Origin: Mangrovicoccus algicola
GTDB taxonomy: Bacteria > Pseudomonadota > Alphaproteobacteria > Rhodobacterales > Rhodobacteraceae
NCBI RefSeq assembly: GCF_014903745.1
Contig: NZ_JACVXA010000006.1
Span: forward strand, 1 to 64,000
Direction of reading: 5' to 3'
Length of the DNA: 64,000 nt
The notes below the pieces were generated by a model. It worked only from the letters and a program-made list of their open reading frames with translations. It was not told the DNA's origin and searched no databases. Positions 9,201-16,928 of this stretch are shown here, piece by piece (the stretch's first letter is position 1; every line of letters starts with the position of its first letter). A program made the translations under genes and the position numbers.

Positions 9201-11116
9201 ACAGCACGCTGGCCATCGTCGAGCTGGGCTCGACCACGCCCGAGCTGAGCATCGGCGCAGTCCAGGGATCGGGCGCCGAAAGCGAGATGACGGGCCAGCA
9301 GGTGAAGCTCAGCGGCGTCATCGTCGGCAATTACACCGCCGAGGGCGAGCTGGACGGGGTCTATCTGCAATCCACCGCCGCCGGGGCGGATGGCGATGCC
9401 GCCACCTCCGACGGGATCTTCGTCTATCTGGGCGACAGCCTGGCCGATCTGCCGGAGCTGGCCGAGGGCGACCTGGTGACCGTCACCGGCACGGTGGACG
9501 AGTATTTCGGCCAGACCCAGATCGACACCGTCACCAGCCTGACCGTCGAGGCGGCGGACCAGCTGGACCAGGTCGAGGCCGCGGTGATCAGCCTGGACGG
9601 CACCGGCAGCTATCTCTCCGCCGAGGGCTACGAGGCGGTCGAGGGGATGCTGGTGACCATCGAGGACACGCTCTATGTCAGCGAATACTACCAGCTGGCC
9701 CGCTTCGGGCAGGTGACGCTGACCGAGGGCGGCCGCCCCTATACCTACACCCAGCAGAACGCGCCGTCGGTCGAGGGCTATGCCGCCTGGCTGGAGGAGC
9801 TGGCCGGACGGCAGATCATCCTCGATGACAGCGGCAATATCGACAATGCCTATACCGGCGACGATGCGGTCATCCCCTATCCCGAGGGCGGACTGTCGGT
9901 GGACAACTATTTCCGCGGCGGCGACAGCGTCACCGGCCTGACCGGGGTGATGAGCTGGAGCTGGGCGGGGGCCTCGGGCACCGATGCCTGGCGCCTGCGC
10001 CCGACCGAGGCGGCCCCGGTCAGCTTCGAGGCGGAGAACCTGCGCGAGGAGACGCCCGTCGATGTTGGCGGCAGCCTGAAAGTGGCCAGCTTCAACGTGC
10101 TGAACTACTTCACCACGCTCGATGACGGGTCGCAGTCGGTCAATGGCGATCCGCGCGGCGCCTCCAGCCAGGCAGAGCTGGACGCCCAGACCGCCAAGCT
10201 GGTCGATGCCATGCTGGGCATGGGGGCGGATGTCTTCGGCCTGGTCGAGATCGAGAACGAGTTCGGCGACCAGAACGGGGATGGCCGCTTTGCCGTCCAG
10301 TACCTGGCCGATGCGCTGAACGAGGCGGCGGGTGCCGAGATCTACAGCTGGGTCGATCCCGGCCAGGGCACGGTGGACAGTTCCGACGTCATCACCGGCG
10401 CCTTCATCTACGACACCACCACGGTGGAGGTGACGGCCGGCAGCACGGTGGCGATCCTCAACGACGCCACCAGCCCGCTGGAATTCGACAACGCGGTCTT
10501 CGACGGGATCAACACCAACCGCGCCTCGCTGGCCGTCAGCTTCACCGAGCTGGCCACGGGCGAGAGCTTCACGGCGGTGATGAACCACTTCAAGTCGAAG
10601 GGCACGGTCAATTCCGCCGAGGGCAATGCCGATGCCGGGGACGGCGCGGGCGCCAACAACGCGATCCGCCTGCAGGCGGCGCAGGCGCTCGATGCCTGGC
10701 TGGCCACCGATCCCACCGGTTCGGGCGACACGCGCAGCCTGGTGATGGGCGATCTCAATGCCTATGCGCAGGAAGACCCGATCACCTGGCTGGAAGAGAA
10801 CGGCTATGCCGATCTTGCCCGCGCCTTTGCCGGGGAGGACGCCTACAGCTATGTCTTCGACAGCCAGCTGGGCACGCTGGACTATGCGCTGGCCAATGCC
10901 GACATGTTCGACTTCGTCACCGGGGCGACGGAATGGCACATCAATGCCGACGAGATCCCCGTCTTCGACTATAATGACGACATTCTCGACGGCGGTGAAT
11001 CCTCCTACGAGGAAGAGCCCGGCGGCACGGATCTGGCGCTGGACGGCCCCTGGCGGACCTCGGATCACGATCCGGTTCTGGTCGGGCTGGACCTCACCGC
11101 GGATGCGCTGCTCTGA
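3266..11116 (+). CDS. Giant multidomain extracellular 5'-nucleotidase / choice-of-anchor I / ExeM-NucH-type nuclease
   Basis: A 2616-residue acidic protein. Order of parts: an N-terminal beta-rich domain (about 1-200); a lamin-tail-like domain (about 200-290, LEITEIWPGN); a metallophosphoesterase with GNHEFD at 476-481; a 5'-nucleotidase C-terminal domain with NGGGIRAS at 813-820; two related beta domains starting near 1072 and 1283; a choice-of-anchor I propeller-like domain (about 1507-1988); an OB-fold-like segment (about 1997-2100); and an endonuclease/exonuclease/phosphatase domain from LKVASFNVLNYF (2271), with the metal-site Glu in VEIENEF near 2328, MNHFKSKG at 2439 and the closing SDHDPV at 2599. 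DxDGDG loops suggest calcium binding. The likely role is to break down extracellular DNA and nucleotides and so supply phosphate and nucleosides. There is no Sec signal and no RTX nonapeptide array, so the export route is unclear; the end DLTADALL could be a type I secretion tail. Confidence 0.85.
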   Translation: MTVIYSEGFETDGNGTRYATSAAEFTDGSGDFFLRTDGSDIGSFYQVTGGEGGFYFAGMDLDGEGASASQALTITGIDISGFTDLGLSVMVAEDDDGDNQDWDADSRFSVEYAIDGGAFQTALAFVASGTNTEPMQDTDLDGIGDGPALSEAFAAFAAALTGTGSTLDLRFSMSNLDAGDEDVAFDAIEITGTAAATGAAQLEITEIWPGNAEGGNLTADWFEITNAGDAAWVSGVDFDLYYDDDSADASVADPIEGIGQILAGESVVVVLGNAADAAEFAALWGEVLDLSGVQIGYSDGSGLGQGGDAVTLFEDRDGTLSQIGMEAYPDADAAAGGSWDVANGAFSSAGTTGGQGSPAAATAVNDAGEAAIGTPGNAPLAEAPETAFTLELFHVADQEGSAASVADAPNLSAVLAALKAQDLGEDGIEDNTLFLSSGDAIIPGVFYSASEAVFGSAGIADIQIQNELGIQAIAFGNHEFDMGTTSIAALISGEANGDFSALTGSALAGLDFTGTAMSYLSANLDFSTDPAMAALEVAGGGASTGGTVTSSVVFDVNGEQVGVVGATTPTLASISSPGTVGVHPEWAGTNPTDAELDALAALIQEEVDALLADNPAMNKVVLLAHMQQIGIEQSLATRLENVDIIVAGGSNTRLFDEDDRVRDGDSVQGEYPQFYTNAGGTQTVLVNTDGSYKYLGRLVIDFDAEGNIIPGSYDAAVSGAYATDDQGVADLDAADLVDPEIQAIADAIEAQIIATEGNVFGYSEVFLNGNRSGAEGDSDGVRTQETNLGNLTADANLWAAQQVDAEVVLSIKNGGGIRASIGETIVPAGGTEAVRSANAELVDGEGNVIKGEGGISQTDIQTALAFNNGLVIMTLTVEEIVGLLEHGVSALPGVAGAFPQLSGVEFSFDPDLPAGSRIEDAALVDAEGNVIAALVVDGEIQSPADTYKIVTLDFLSQPAFDSAGNFIGAGDGYPFPNTNTDPALGELGDPEVVARVGRTSFTEEGDRDGAATFAENGSEQDALAEYLAAHHGTAETAYDEADETAAGDDRIQNLNHRDGDIFPGQASDAPAIFSYGQDFDSETTNGASYVDTGNPAEDHALENNEGQAPVNSVVSGLDKNGQLGFTASYINTRNDVGLTDGDYVGVANYAGTVGAYTSGSQGYEIHDADGAMLLTFETVDTSNAAEVTVSLDVFVQETGWEEDDVIRIGVDTDGDGEMDLFLLDTTGKDVNDLGLEGRWTTLSATVPAAAAQAALMVYVDSDSSSESVYIDSVKIETAPLSEFRFAQSFENEAARAGLYFDQGDANADHDLENQSDDRRRLVDSEASGIATTGELAFNARFEDTRPSRDGMTDGSPTGVSFNTGFTGGMSDGVNGYQFKDTDGNFVLEFERIENIASDLVTVSLDVFVNETDWEARDRIAIGVDLDGDGVIDQYLADTTGKLVDEVMTEGQWITYSADIVAPDSVQLIVEHDANWKAESMMIDNVVIEGKTGVAGIPAAPAPEAQSGLAHSIASVTSIMGGAEIVAKVHGHDTLAIANGAGVTFYNMADIANPTATYQLDPLLMGADSAAVTSVAAAGTGATAAVAFAVPAADVTANGTVYVGNYVNGPYTAIEVGALPDMVAFSADGSYLLVANEGQSADADNAPDVLPNPDGSISLIALERDGDGLLTGGYTMESYDFSDASITAEALAAKGIRINPEAPSVAADIEPEFITVIGNSAYISLQENNAVAIIEDITTFTGFTIDNLVTAGEVDHLQLGFGIDTSDEDGGADIATADVTGLAMPDGLVAFEIGGVTWFAGASEGDTRGTDETRAKDANVDPDAYSAEDLADGNLGRLTVSTTDGDTDGDGDIDQLTAFGTRSFAIYDAEGTRVFDSGDLLGRIVLAEQGEERYPDGRSDNKGVEPEYVEFGEVDGTPYLFVGLERAQSVVVFDITDPQNPVYDSFIDLPDVDEPEGLKFVPAADSPTGQPLLMVAGEANSTLAIVELGSTTPELSIGAVQGSGAESEMTGQQVKLSGVIVGNYTAEGELDGVYLQSTAAGADGDAATSDGIFVYLGDSLADLPELAEGDLVTVTGTVDEYFGQTQIDTVTSLTVEAADQLDQVEAAVISLDGTGSYLSAEGYEAVEGMLVTIEDTLYVSEYYQLARFGQVTLTEGGRPYTYTQQNAPSVEGYAAWLEELAGRQIILDDSGNIDNAYTGDDAVIPYPEGGLSVDNYFRGGDSVTGLTGVMSWSWAGASGTDAWRLRPTEAAPVSFEAENLREETPVDVGGSLKVASFNVLNYFTTLDDGSQSVNGDPRGASSQAELDAQTAKLVDAMLGMGADVFGLVEIENEFGDQNGDGRFAVQYLADALNEAAGAEIYSWVDPGQGTVDSSDVITGAFIYDTTTVEVTAGSTVAILNDATSPLEFDNAVFDGINTNRASLAVSFTELATGESFTAVMNHFKSKGTVNSAEGNADAGDGAGANNAIRLQAAQALDAWLATDPTGSGDTRSLVMGDLNAYAQEDPITWLEENGYADLARAFAGEDAYSYVFDSQLGTLDYALANADMFDFVTGATEWHINADEIPVFDYNDDILDGGESSYEEEPGGTDLALDGPWRTSDHDPVLVGLDLTADALL

Positions 11117-11138
11117 GCACGAGCGGTCCGGACAGCGA

Positions 11139-11164
11139 AAGGCGCCCCTCGGGGCGCCTTTTTT
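11139..11164 (+). terminator. Rho-independent terminator of the giant exoprotein gene
   Basis: A perfect stem (AAGGCGCCCC paired with GGGGCGCCTT) with a two-base TC loop is followed by four more Ts. It begins 23 bases after the stop codon. On the other strand the stem is followed by only TTTCG, so its action on the convergent ribE message is likely weaker. Confidence 0.85.
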
Positions 11165-11207
11165 CATGACGGATCACATCGGCCGGGTCATCGGCCGGAC
11201 GGCCGGG

Positions 11208-11813
11208 TCATTCCCAGTCCTGCAATCGCGCGACATAGCGCGCCAGCGTGTCGATCTCCAGGTTCACCGCATCGCCCGCGCGGATCCCGCCCCAGGTCGT
11301 GTGCGCCCTGGTATGGGGGATGATGTTGACGCCGAATTCGCAGCCTTCCACCTCGTTCACCGTCAGCGAGGTGCCATTGAGCGCGACCGACCCCTTGGAG
11401 GCGACGAAGCGCGCCAGCTCCGGCATCGCGCGCAGCCGCAGGCGGGTGCTGTCGCCCTCCTCGGCCAGCGACACGACCTCGGCGATCCCGTCGACATGGC
11501 CCGACACGATATGACCGCCCAGCTCGTCGCCCACGCGCAGCGCGCGTTCCAGGTTGATGCGGCTGCCCTGCTGCCACGGACGGCGCGCCAGGCTGGTGCG
11601 CGAGACGGTTTCGGCCGAGAGATCGGCGGCGAACCAGCCTGCCCCCGGATCGCCGCCGCGCCCGGTCACCGTCAGGCAGATGCCGTCGCAGGCGATGGAG
11701 GCGCCGATCTCGATCCCTGCCGGGTCATAGGCGGTGGCGATGCGCACGGCGAGGTCGCCGCGCTGCTCCAGGCCGACCACCTGGCCGATATCGGTGATGA
11801 TGCCGGTGAACAT
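11208..11813 (-). CDS. ribE: Riboflavin synthase, alpha chain
   Basis: A 201-residue riboflavin synthase, which dismutates two 6,7-dimethyl-8-ribityllumazine molecules to riboflavin and a pyrimidinedione. The N-terminal signature MFTGIITDIGQV and the two tandem lumazine-binding repeats are clear (first repeat about 1-95; second from about 98, with GHIVSGHVDG). SLTVNEVEG in the second repeat mirrors CLTVTGRG in the first. Length is normal for the family (about 200). The start is supported by GGAGAG just upstream. The usual partners ribD, ribBA and ribH are not next to it: upstream lies a divergent export lipoprotein gene, and no FMN riboswitch is visible in the leader. Confidence 0.95.
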   Translation of the reverse strand: MFTGIITDIGQVVGLEQRGDLAVRIATAYDPAGIEIGASIACDGICLTVTGRGGDPGAGWFAADLSAETVSRTSLARRPWQQGSRINLERALRVGDELGGHIVSGHVDGIAEVVSLAEEGDSTRLRLRAMPELARFVASKGSVALNGTSLTVNEVEGCEFGVNIIPHTRAHTTWGGIRAGDAVNLEIDTLARYVARLQDWE

Positions 11814-12065
11814 GAGCGTCTCTCCTGATTTGGCCCGCCGCGCCGGGGCGGCGGCCGGTCCCCTGCCCGAGAGTTCCCATGTCCCGCCGCCGGAGCCAAG
11901 GGCTTCTGCAGCAGATCGCGCCTATGACCGCGATGCCGCACCGATTGCCGCGCCCGCACGCAACGGCTTGATCCGCAGGCCCGGTTGCGGCCATTCTGCG
12001 GCAAACAAGAACGGCATGGCGGCCAGCGGTCCGGCCATGCCCAGATCAGAGGTGGAGTGCCCGCA

Positions 12066-13202
12066 ATGGCATGGACAGTGACGGCACGGGCCCTGCGCCT
12101 GGCCCTCTTGATGACACTCGGCGCGGCCGTGGCGGGCTGCGGGCTGCCGCGATCGGGGCCGTCCAAATCGGAAGTCATGAACAGTTCCGTCCAGCGCAAC
12201 GGCTCGGCCTATGTCGTCCTGACCTCGCGGGGCATCGCCAAGGCCGCCAATTACGCGCCGGCCCTGGGTTTCTCCTCCGGGTTCCGCAGCACCGGCGTGG
12301 TGGGCTCGGACACGATCCGCGCGGGCGACACGCTGGGCCTGACGATCTGGGAGAATGTCGACCAGGGGATCCTCAGCGCCACGGGAGCCCCGACGCCGCT
12401 GAACTCCGTGCAGGTCGATGGCGACGGCTATATCTTCGTGCCCTATGCGGGACGCATCCGGGCGGCGGGGCTGACCCCCGAGCAGCTGCGCAACACCATC
12501 ACCAACTCGCTGCAGATGCAGACCCCCGACCCGCAGGTCATGGTCGCGCGCGAGGCCGGGGACGGCGCCACCGTCTCGGTGGCCGGATCGGTGGGGGCGC
12601 AGGGCGTCTATCCGATCGAACGTCCGACCCGCACGCTCAGCTCCATGCTGGCCCAGGCCGGCGGGCTGACCATCGAATCCGAGATTGCCCAGGTGACCGT
12701 CCTGCGCGGCGACCAGCGCGGCACGATCTGGTTCAACTCGCTGTTCCAGGCGCCGCAGAACGATATCGCGCTGCGCGGCGGCGACCGCATCCTGGTAGAG
12801 GCCGACAAGCGGTCCTATACCGCCCTGGGGGCCACCGGCGCCCAGACGAGGATCAATTTCAACAGCCAGGAACTGACCGCGATGGAGGCCCTGGCCCAGG
12901 TCGGCGGCCTGCAATCGAACACCGCCGACCCGACCGGCATCTTCGTCCTGCGCGAAGAACCCGAAAGCGTCGCGCGGGTCGTGACCGGGGATCCCGCGCT
13001 CTACGGGCCGCAGCAGGTGGTCTATGTCCTGAACCTGACCTCGGGCGAAGGCCTGTTCGTCGCCAAGGACTTCCAGATCCGCAACGATGACACGATCTAC
13101 GTGACCGAAGCCCCCTGGGCGCAGTTCAACAAGGCGATGTCCACCTTCTTCGGCAGCCTGAATACCGCCGCATCCAGCCAGCAGCTGGCAACCGGCTTCT
13201 GA
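12066..13202 (+). CDS. Wza-like polysaccharide export outer-membrane lipoprotein
   Basis: A 378-residue protein of the polysaccharide biosynthesis/export family. It starts at the ATG at 12066, behind a good ribosome site (gaggtggag). A lipoprotein signal ends in the lipobox VAGC, so Cys25 is the expected lipidated residue. A Poly_export domain follows (about 80-180, with IRAGDTLGLTIWENVD and VDGDGYIFVPYAGRI), then two SLBB-type segments (about 185-270 and 270-370). Proteins of this kind form the outer-membrane channel through which capsule or exopolysaccharide leaves the cell. No chain-length regulator (Wzc), glycosyltransferase or flippase gene lies nearby, so it stands alone here. A GC-rich hairpin without a T-tract follows the stop at 13209-13229. 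Confidence 0.85.
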   Translation: MAWTVTARALRLALLMTLGAAVAGCGLPRSGPSKSEVMNSSVQRNGSAYVVLTSRGIAKAANYAPALGFSSGFRSTGVVGSDTIRAGDTLGLTIWENVDQGILSATGAPTPLNSVQVDGDGYIFVPYAGRIRAAGLTPEQLRNTITNSLQMQTPDPQVMVAREAGDGATVSVAGSVGAQGVYPIERPTRTLSSMLAQAGGLTIESEIAQVTVLRGDQRGTIWFNSLFQAPQNDIALRGGDRILVEADKRSYTALGATGAQTRINFNSQELTAMEALAQVGGLQSNTADPTGIFVLREEPESVARVVTGDPALYGPQQVVYVLNLTSGEGLFVAKDFQIRNDDTIYVTEAPWAQFNKAMSTFFGSLNTAASSQQLATGF

Positions 13203-13337
13203 CGACCGGCGGGGCCCCGCGCCCCGCCCGCAGACCGGCCATCGCGCGCCCGGATCGCAGACGCGGTCCGGGCGTCTGCATATCCGGCCTGCCCCGTCGC
13301 CACCGCCCCCGTCGCCACCGCATGCCGCGCGGCCATG

Positions 13338-13367
13338 AAAAAACCGCGCATCCCCGGGGATGCGCGG
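13338..13367 (-). terminator. Terminator of the DUF4167 gene
   Basis: A perfect GC-rich palindrome (CCGCGCATCCCC paired with GGGGATGCGCGG) is followed on the minus strand by six Ts (positions 13343-13338). It lies about 50 bases past the stop of the leftward DUF4167 gene and separates it from the end of the export lipoprotein gene. Confidence 0.8.
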
Positions 13368-13418
13368 TCTCGTGATCGGGTGCGGTGCCCCGTGGCCGGG
13401 ACGGGGCCGGAGGCCGTC

Positions 13419-14186
13419 CTACTCGGCGGCTTCCTTCGCCTCGCTGCCGGCATCCGGCGCGGATTTGCGGCTCCGGCTGCGCTTGGGCTTGGGCGCATCG
13501 GCCGCGGCCTCGCCGCCCTCGGCAGGCGCGCCCTCTTCGGATTTCGGCTTGCGGGTCCGGCGGCGGCGCGGCTTGGCGGCGCCGTCCTCGGGCGTGTCCA
13601 CCAGGCCGGTATCGGCCGCGGCAGAGGCTTCGCCGGTCTCCATGACGCCCATCGCGCTTTCGGCCGCGGGCTCCGCCGTCTCGGGACGCCCGGCATCCGC
13701 CTCGGCGGCAGAGGGCGCAAGATCAGGCTGCGGCTGCGCAGACCGGTCTGCCCCGAAATCGGTATCCGGCGCTGCGCCCCCGCGCTGGTCATCGTCGCGC
13801 GATGCATTGCGCTGGTCGTCCTCGCGGGTCTGCCCGCGCTGATCGTCATTGCGGTCGCGCTGGCGGAACTGCGGCTGCTGGCCGTTCTCGCGGTTCTGGT
13901 TCTGGTTCTGCGCTTCCTGGCTTTCGCGGCGCGCCTCGGTTTCGCGCTGCGCCTCGCCCAGCATGCGGGTATAGTGCTCCGCGTGCTGCTGGAAGTTCTC
14001 GGTCGCGACGCGATCATTGCCCAGCTGCGCATCGCGCGCCAGCTGAAGGTACTTGTCGATGATCTGCTGCGGCGTGCCGCGCACCTTCCCCTCGGGACCG
14101 GAGCTGTCAAACACGCGGTTGACGATATTCCCGACCGAACGGTTACGGTTCGACTTCGACCGTGATCGTGACTTCGAAGATCTCAT
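13419..14186 (-). CDS. DUF4167 domain-containing protein
   Basis: A 255-residue protein. The first 90 residues carry the DUF4167 domain found widely in Alphaproteobacteria: a basic Arg/Ser/Lys start, then GKVRGTPQQIIDKYLQLARDA and a helix ending ENFQQHAEHYTRML. The remaining two thirds are low-complexity: a Gln/Arg/Asn/Asp-rich part, an acidic Ala/Glu part, and two basic patches near the C-terminus (PRRRRTRKPKSEE and PKPKRSRSRKSA). The basic tails suggest nucleic acid binding or ribosome association, but the role of the family is not established. I chose the ATG at 14186 because family members begin with this basic segment; the frame is open further upstream to a TTG at 14228. Confidence 0.85.
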   Translation of the reverse strand: MRSSKSRSRSKSNRNRSVGNIVNRVFDSSGPEGKVRGTPQQIIDKYLQLARDAQLGNDRVATENFQQHAEHYTRMLGEAQRETEARRESQEAQNQNQNRENGQQPQFRQRDRNDDQRGQTREDDQRNASRDDDQRGGAAPDTDFGADRSAQPQPDLAPSAAEADAGRPETAEPAAESAMGVMETGEASAAADTGLVDTPEDGAAKPRRRRTRKPKSEEGAPAEGGEAAADAPKPKRSRSRKSAPDAGSEAKEAAE

Positions 14187-14419
14187 TTTACTGCGGGTTC
14201 CAGCCTTGTTCGAATTGTCCTTGGCCAAACTTAAATCTTCTCGGCCGCCCGGGCCGGTACGTCTTGAGCTGTTTGGCTTGGGGCTGAGGGGAGCCGCGCG
14301 GGCTCCACTACTCGGCAGAACGTACTAAGCATGGCACCGCCGGGGAAACAAGCACAAAAGCGGATCGGTCACGTCAAATCTGCAAAAAATTGAAGATAAT
14401 CCGCGCAATTTCCGTGAAA

Positions 14420-15256
14420 TCACGGGCGGATCGCCGCCACGACGCGATCGCGTCCGTCCAGATCCGGCAGGATGCGGATGGCGGAAAACCCGGCCCCGGC
14501 GCAAAGATCCGCGACATCCGGTCCCTGGGCCGCGCCGATTTCCAGCAGCAGCCGACCGCCGCCGGACAGGCGCGCAAAAGCCTGCGGCAGGATCGCGCGA
14601 TAGGCGGCCAGCCCGTCGATACCCGGCGACAGCGCCATGGCCGGTTCCCAGCGGGTCACGTCCGGCGCCAGCGCCGCCAGCTCCGCCTCGGCGATATAGG
14701 GCGGGTTCGACACGATCAGGTCGAAAGGGCCCTCCGCCCCGGCCGTCCAGTCGCCCAGCCGGAAGGCGGCACGCCCCGCCAGCCCCAGCGATGCGGCATT
14801 GCCCCGCGCCACGTCCAGAGCGGCGGCGGAGGCATCCGTGGCCACGCCCGTGGCATCGGGCCATTCCGCCAGCAGCGTCAGCAGGATGCAGCCCGAGCCG
14901 GTGCCGATATCGAGGATCCGCGCGGCCGGCTGCCTCAGCGCCTCGAGGATCAGCGCCTCGGTCTCCGGGCGGGGGTCCAGCACATCCGGCGTCACGCGGA
15001 AACGGCGGCCGAAGAAGTCGCGGCGGCCGAGGATCTGCGCCACGGGCTGGCGGGCCGCGCGCGCGTCCAGCATTGCCCGGAACCGTGCCTCGGCCCCCTC
15101 GGGCCAGGGGTCGCGCTCGGCCAGGACCAGCCGCGAGGGGGTCAGCCCCAGCGCCTCCGCCGCCAGGCGCCGGACGTCGCGCGCCGGATCGGCCACGCCC
15201 GCCGCCGCCAGCCGCGCGATGGCGGCGCGCATCGCCGCGCCCACGGTCGGGCTCAT
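14420..15256 (-). CDS. prmC: Peptide chain release factor N5-glutamine methyltransferase
   Basis: A 278-residue SAM-dependent methyltransferase that methylates the Gln of the GGQ motif in release factors. It has the helical N-terminal substrate domain, the SAM-binding loop DIGTGSG (116-122) and the catalytic NPPY motif (184-187). Its ATG overlaps the prfA stop in an ATGA arrangement, so enzyme and substrate are translationally coupled. Length is normal for the family. Confidence 0.95.
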   Translation of the reverse strand: MSPTVGAAMRAAIARLAAAGVADPARDVRRLAAEALGLTPSRLVLAERDPWPEGAEARFRAMLDARAARQPVAQILGRRDFFGRRFRVTPDVLDPRPETEALILEALRQPAARILDIGTGSGCILLTLLAEWPDATGVATDASAAALDVARGNAASLGLAGRAAFRLGDWTAGAEGPFDLIVSNPPYIAEAELAALAPDVTRWEPAMALSPGIDGLAAYRAILPQAFARLSGGGRLLLEIGAAQGPDVADLCAGAGFSAIRILPDLDGRDRVVAAIRP

Positions 15257-16308
15257 GAGTCCAGCTCGGCCAGCCGCGCCGCCTGGTCCGAGGCGATCAG
15301 CGCATCGGTGATCTCGGTCAGATCCCCCGCCATCACCTGCTCCAGCCGGTAGAGGGTCAGGTTGATACGGTGATCGGTGACCCTGCCCTGCGGGAAATTG
15401 TAGGTGCGGATCCGTTCGGACCGGTCGCCCGATCCGACCTGGCTCTTGCGGTCGGCGGCGCGGGCGCTGTCGGCACGCTGGCGTTCCAGGTCGTAGAGCC
15501 GCGCGCGCAGCACCTGCATGGCGATGGCGCGGTTCTGGTGCTGGGACTTCTCCGAGGAGGTCACGACGATGCCCGTGGGAAGATGGGTGATGCGCACCGC
15601 CGAGTCGGTGGTGTTCACATGCTGCCCGCCCGCGCCCGAGGCGCGCATCGTGTCGATGCGGATGTCGTTCGGGTCGATCTGGATATCGACCTCCTCCGCC
15701 TCGGGCAGAACCGCGACGGTGGCGGCGGAGGTATGGATGCGTCCGCCCGATTCCGTCTCCGGCACGCGCTGCACGCGATGGACGCCGGATTCGAATTTCA
15801 GCCGGGCAAAGACGCCCTCGCCGGTCACATGGGCGGTGACTTCCTTGATCCCGCCCAGTTCCGTCTCGGCCAGTTCCAGCACCTCGAAGCGCCAGCCCTG
15901 GCCTTCGGAAAACCGCTGATACATGCGCAGCAGGTCGCCCGCGAAAAGCGCCGCCTCCTCGCCGCCGGTACCGGGGCGGATCTCGATCATGGCCGGGCGC
16001 GCATCGGCGGCGTCCTTGGGCAGGAGCGCCAGCTGGAGCGCATGCTCCGCCTCGGGAAGGGCCGCCTTCAGACGCGGCAGCTCCTCCTCGGCGAGGCTGC
16101 GCATCTCGGGATCCTCCAGCATCTCGCGCGCCTCCGCCATGTCGGCGACCAGCGCGCGCCAGGCCAGGATCTGGCCGATCACGGGTTTCAGGTCGCTGTA
16201 TTCGCGGGACAGGCGGACGATTTCCCCGGCCCCCGCGCCGCTGGCGAGCTTGGCCTCGAGGAACTCGAACCGGCCGAGGATCTGGTCGAGCTTGTCTTCG
16301 GGTATCAT
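15253..16308 (-). CDS. prfA: Peptide chain release factor 1
   Basis: A 351-residue class I release factor that recognises UAA and UAG and triggers peptide release. The GGQ motif sits at 227-229 ([16 protein letters not shown]) and the codon-recognition tripeptide is PET at 183-185, in the position of the PxT motif typical of RF1 rather than SPF of RF2. Length and the start [10 protein letters not shown] fit the family. It is followed directly by prmC. Confidence 0.96.
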   Translation of the reverse strand: MIPEDKLDQILGRFEFLEAKLASGAGAGEIVRLSREYSDLKPVIGQILAWRALVADMAEAREMLEDPEMRSLAEEELPRLKAALPEAEHALQLALLPKDAADARPAMIEIRPGTGGEEAALFAGDLLRMYQRFSEGQGWRFEVLELAETELGGIKEVTAHVTGEGVFARLKFESGVHRVQRVPETESGGRIHTSAATVAVLPEAEEVDIQIDPNDIRIDTMRASGAGGQHVNTTDSAVRITHLPTGIVVTSSEKSQHQNRAIAMQVLRARLYDLERQRADSARAADRKSQVGSGDRSERIRTYNFPQGRVTDHRINLTLYRLEQVMAGDLTEITDALIASDQAARLAELDS

Positions 16309-16359
16309 GGACCGGCAATGCCCGCGCCCGCGCGCGCCGTCAAGACCGGCTCGCCGCCC

Positions 16360-16818
16360 TCAGGCCAGCGCCTCCAGCCAGTCCAGCACCCGGCGCCGGT
16401 TGACCCCCAGGTCGTAGGAGCCGAAGCGCAGCCGCGAATAGACCGCAACCGCCGTGCCCTCGGAAACCGGCCAGGCGATGACGGAAATGTAGTCGGGGAA
16501 CCCGAAAAGCCGCGAGCGCGCCACATAGGTGACATGGCGGTCGCTGGGGCTGCCGGCCAGGCGCGTGACCCCCGGCGTCGCCTCCGCCACCGCGTCCAGC
16601 CGCGCCATCACCTCTTCCGGCGCGCCCGCGAAACGCGGCGCCGGGCCATCGGAGGGATCGCCGTCGCGCAGCAGGTAGGCACCGTCCTGGCCCTGATCCT
16701 CCACATTGCGCGGATCGACATGCCAGACCTGCGGATCGCTGGGCGCGAGCCGGACATAAAGCGAGAACAGGACGGCCACGGCCAGTCCGATCGCCACGAA
16801 GATGGTCACGAGTCGCAT
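16360..16818 (-). CDS. DUF1499 domain-containing membrane-anchored protein
   Basis: A 152-residue protein with one N-terminal hydrophobic helix (about residues 4-25), which would anchor it in the inner membrane with the rest in the periplasm. The body matches the DUF1499 family pattern: WHVDP near residue 32, a central RLAGSPSDRHVTYVARSR and the closing SRLRFGSYDLGVNRRRV. The family has no assigned biochemical function. The gene lies upstream of prfA on the same strand, with a gap of 51 bases, and divergent from mazG. Confidence 0.8.
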   Translation of the reverse strand: MRLVTIFVAIGLAVAVLFSLYVRLAPSDPQVWHVDPRNVEDQGQDGAYLLRDGDPSDGPAPRFAGAPEEVMARLDAVAEATPGVTRLAGSPSDRHVTYVARSRLFGFPDYISVIAWPVSEGTAVAVYSRLRFGSYDLGVNRRRVLDWLEALA

Positions 16819-16928
16819 GGATCACCCCCAGAATCTGGTCCAAGACTAGCCTGACATGGGGCCGGACCCGCAGAGGGGGCACCGGACCAATTGTCCCATC
16901 ACCGACCAGAGCCCGACCGGAGCCCGCC

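Noticed and set aside
4223-11167. A 2314-codon open frame antisense to the giant exoprotein gene
   Set aside because: It is in codon register with the sense gene, so its stops would need sense codons TTA, CTA or TCA, which are rare at this GC content. It simply begins where the first sense CTA occurs. The translation is His/Gly/Asp-rich and not protein-like.
11814-12065. Possible FMN riboswitch before ribE
   Set aside because: I looked for the conserved RFN core on the minus strand and did not find it. The gap seems to hold ordinary divergent promoters.
14420-16318. A 632-codon minus-strand frame spanning prmC and prfA
   Set aside because: Only the last 278 codons are prmC. The rest is an out-of-frame shadow of prfA, and the true prmC start overlaps the prfA stop.
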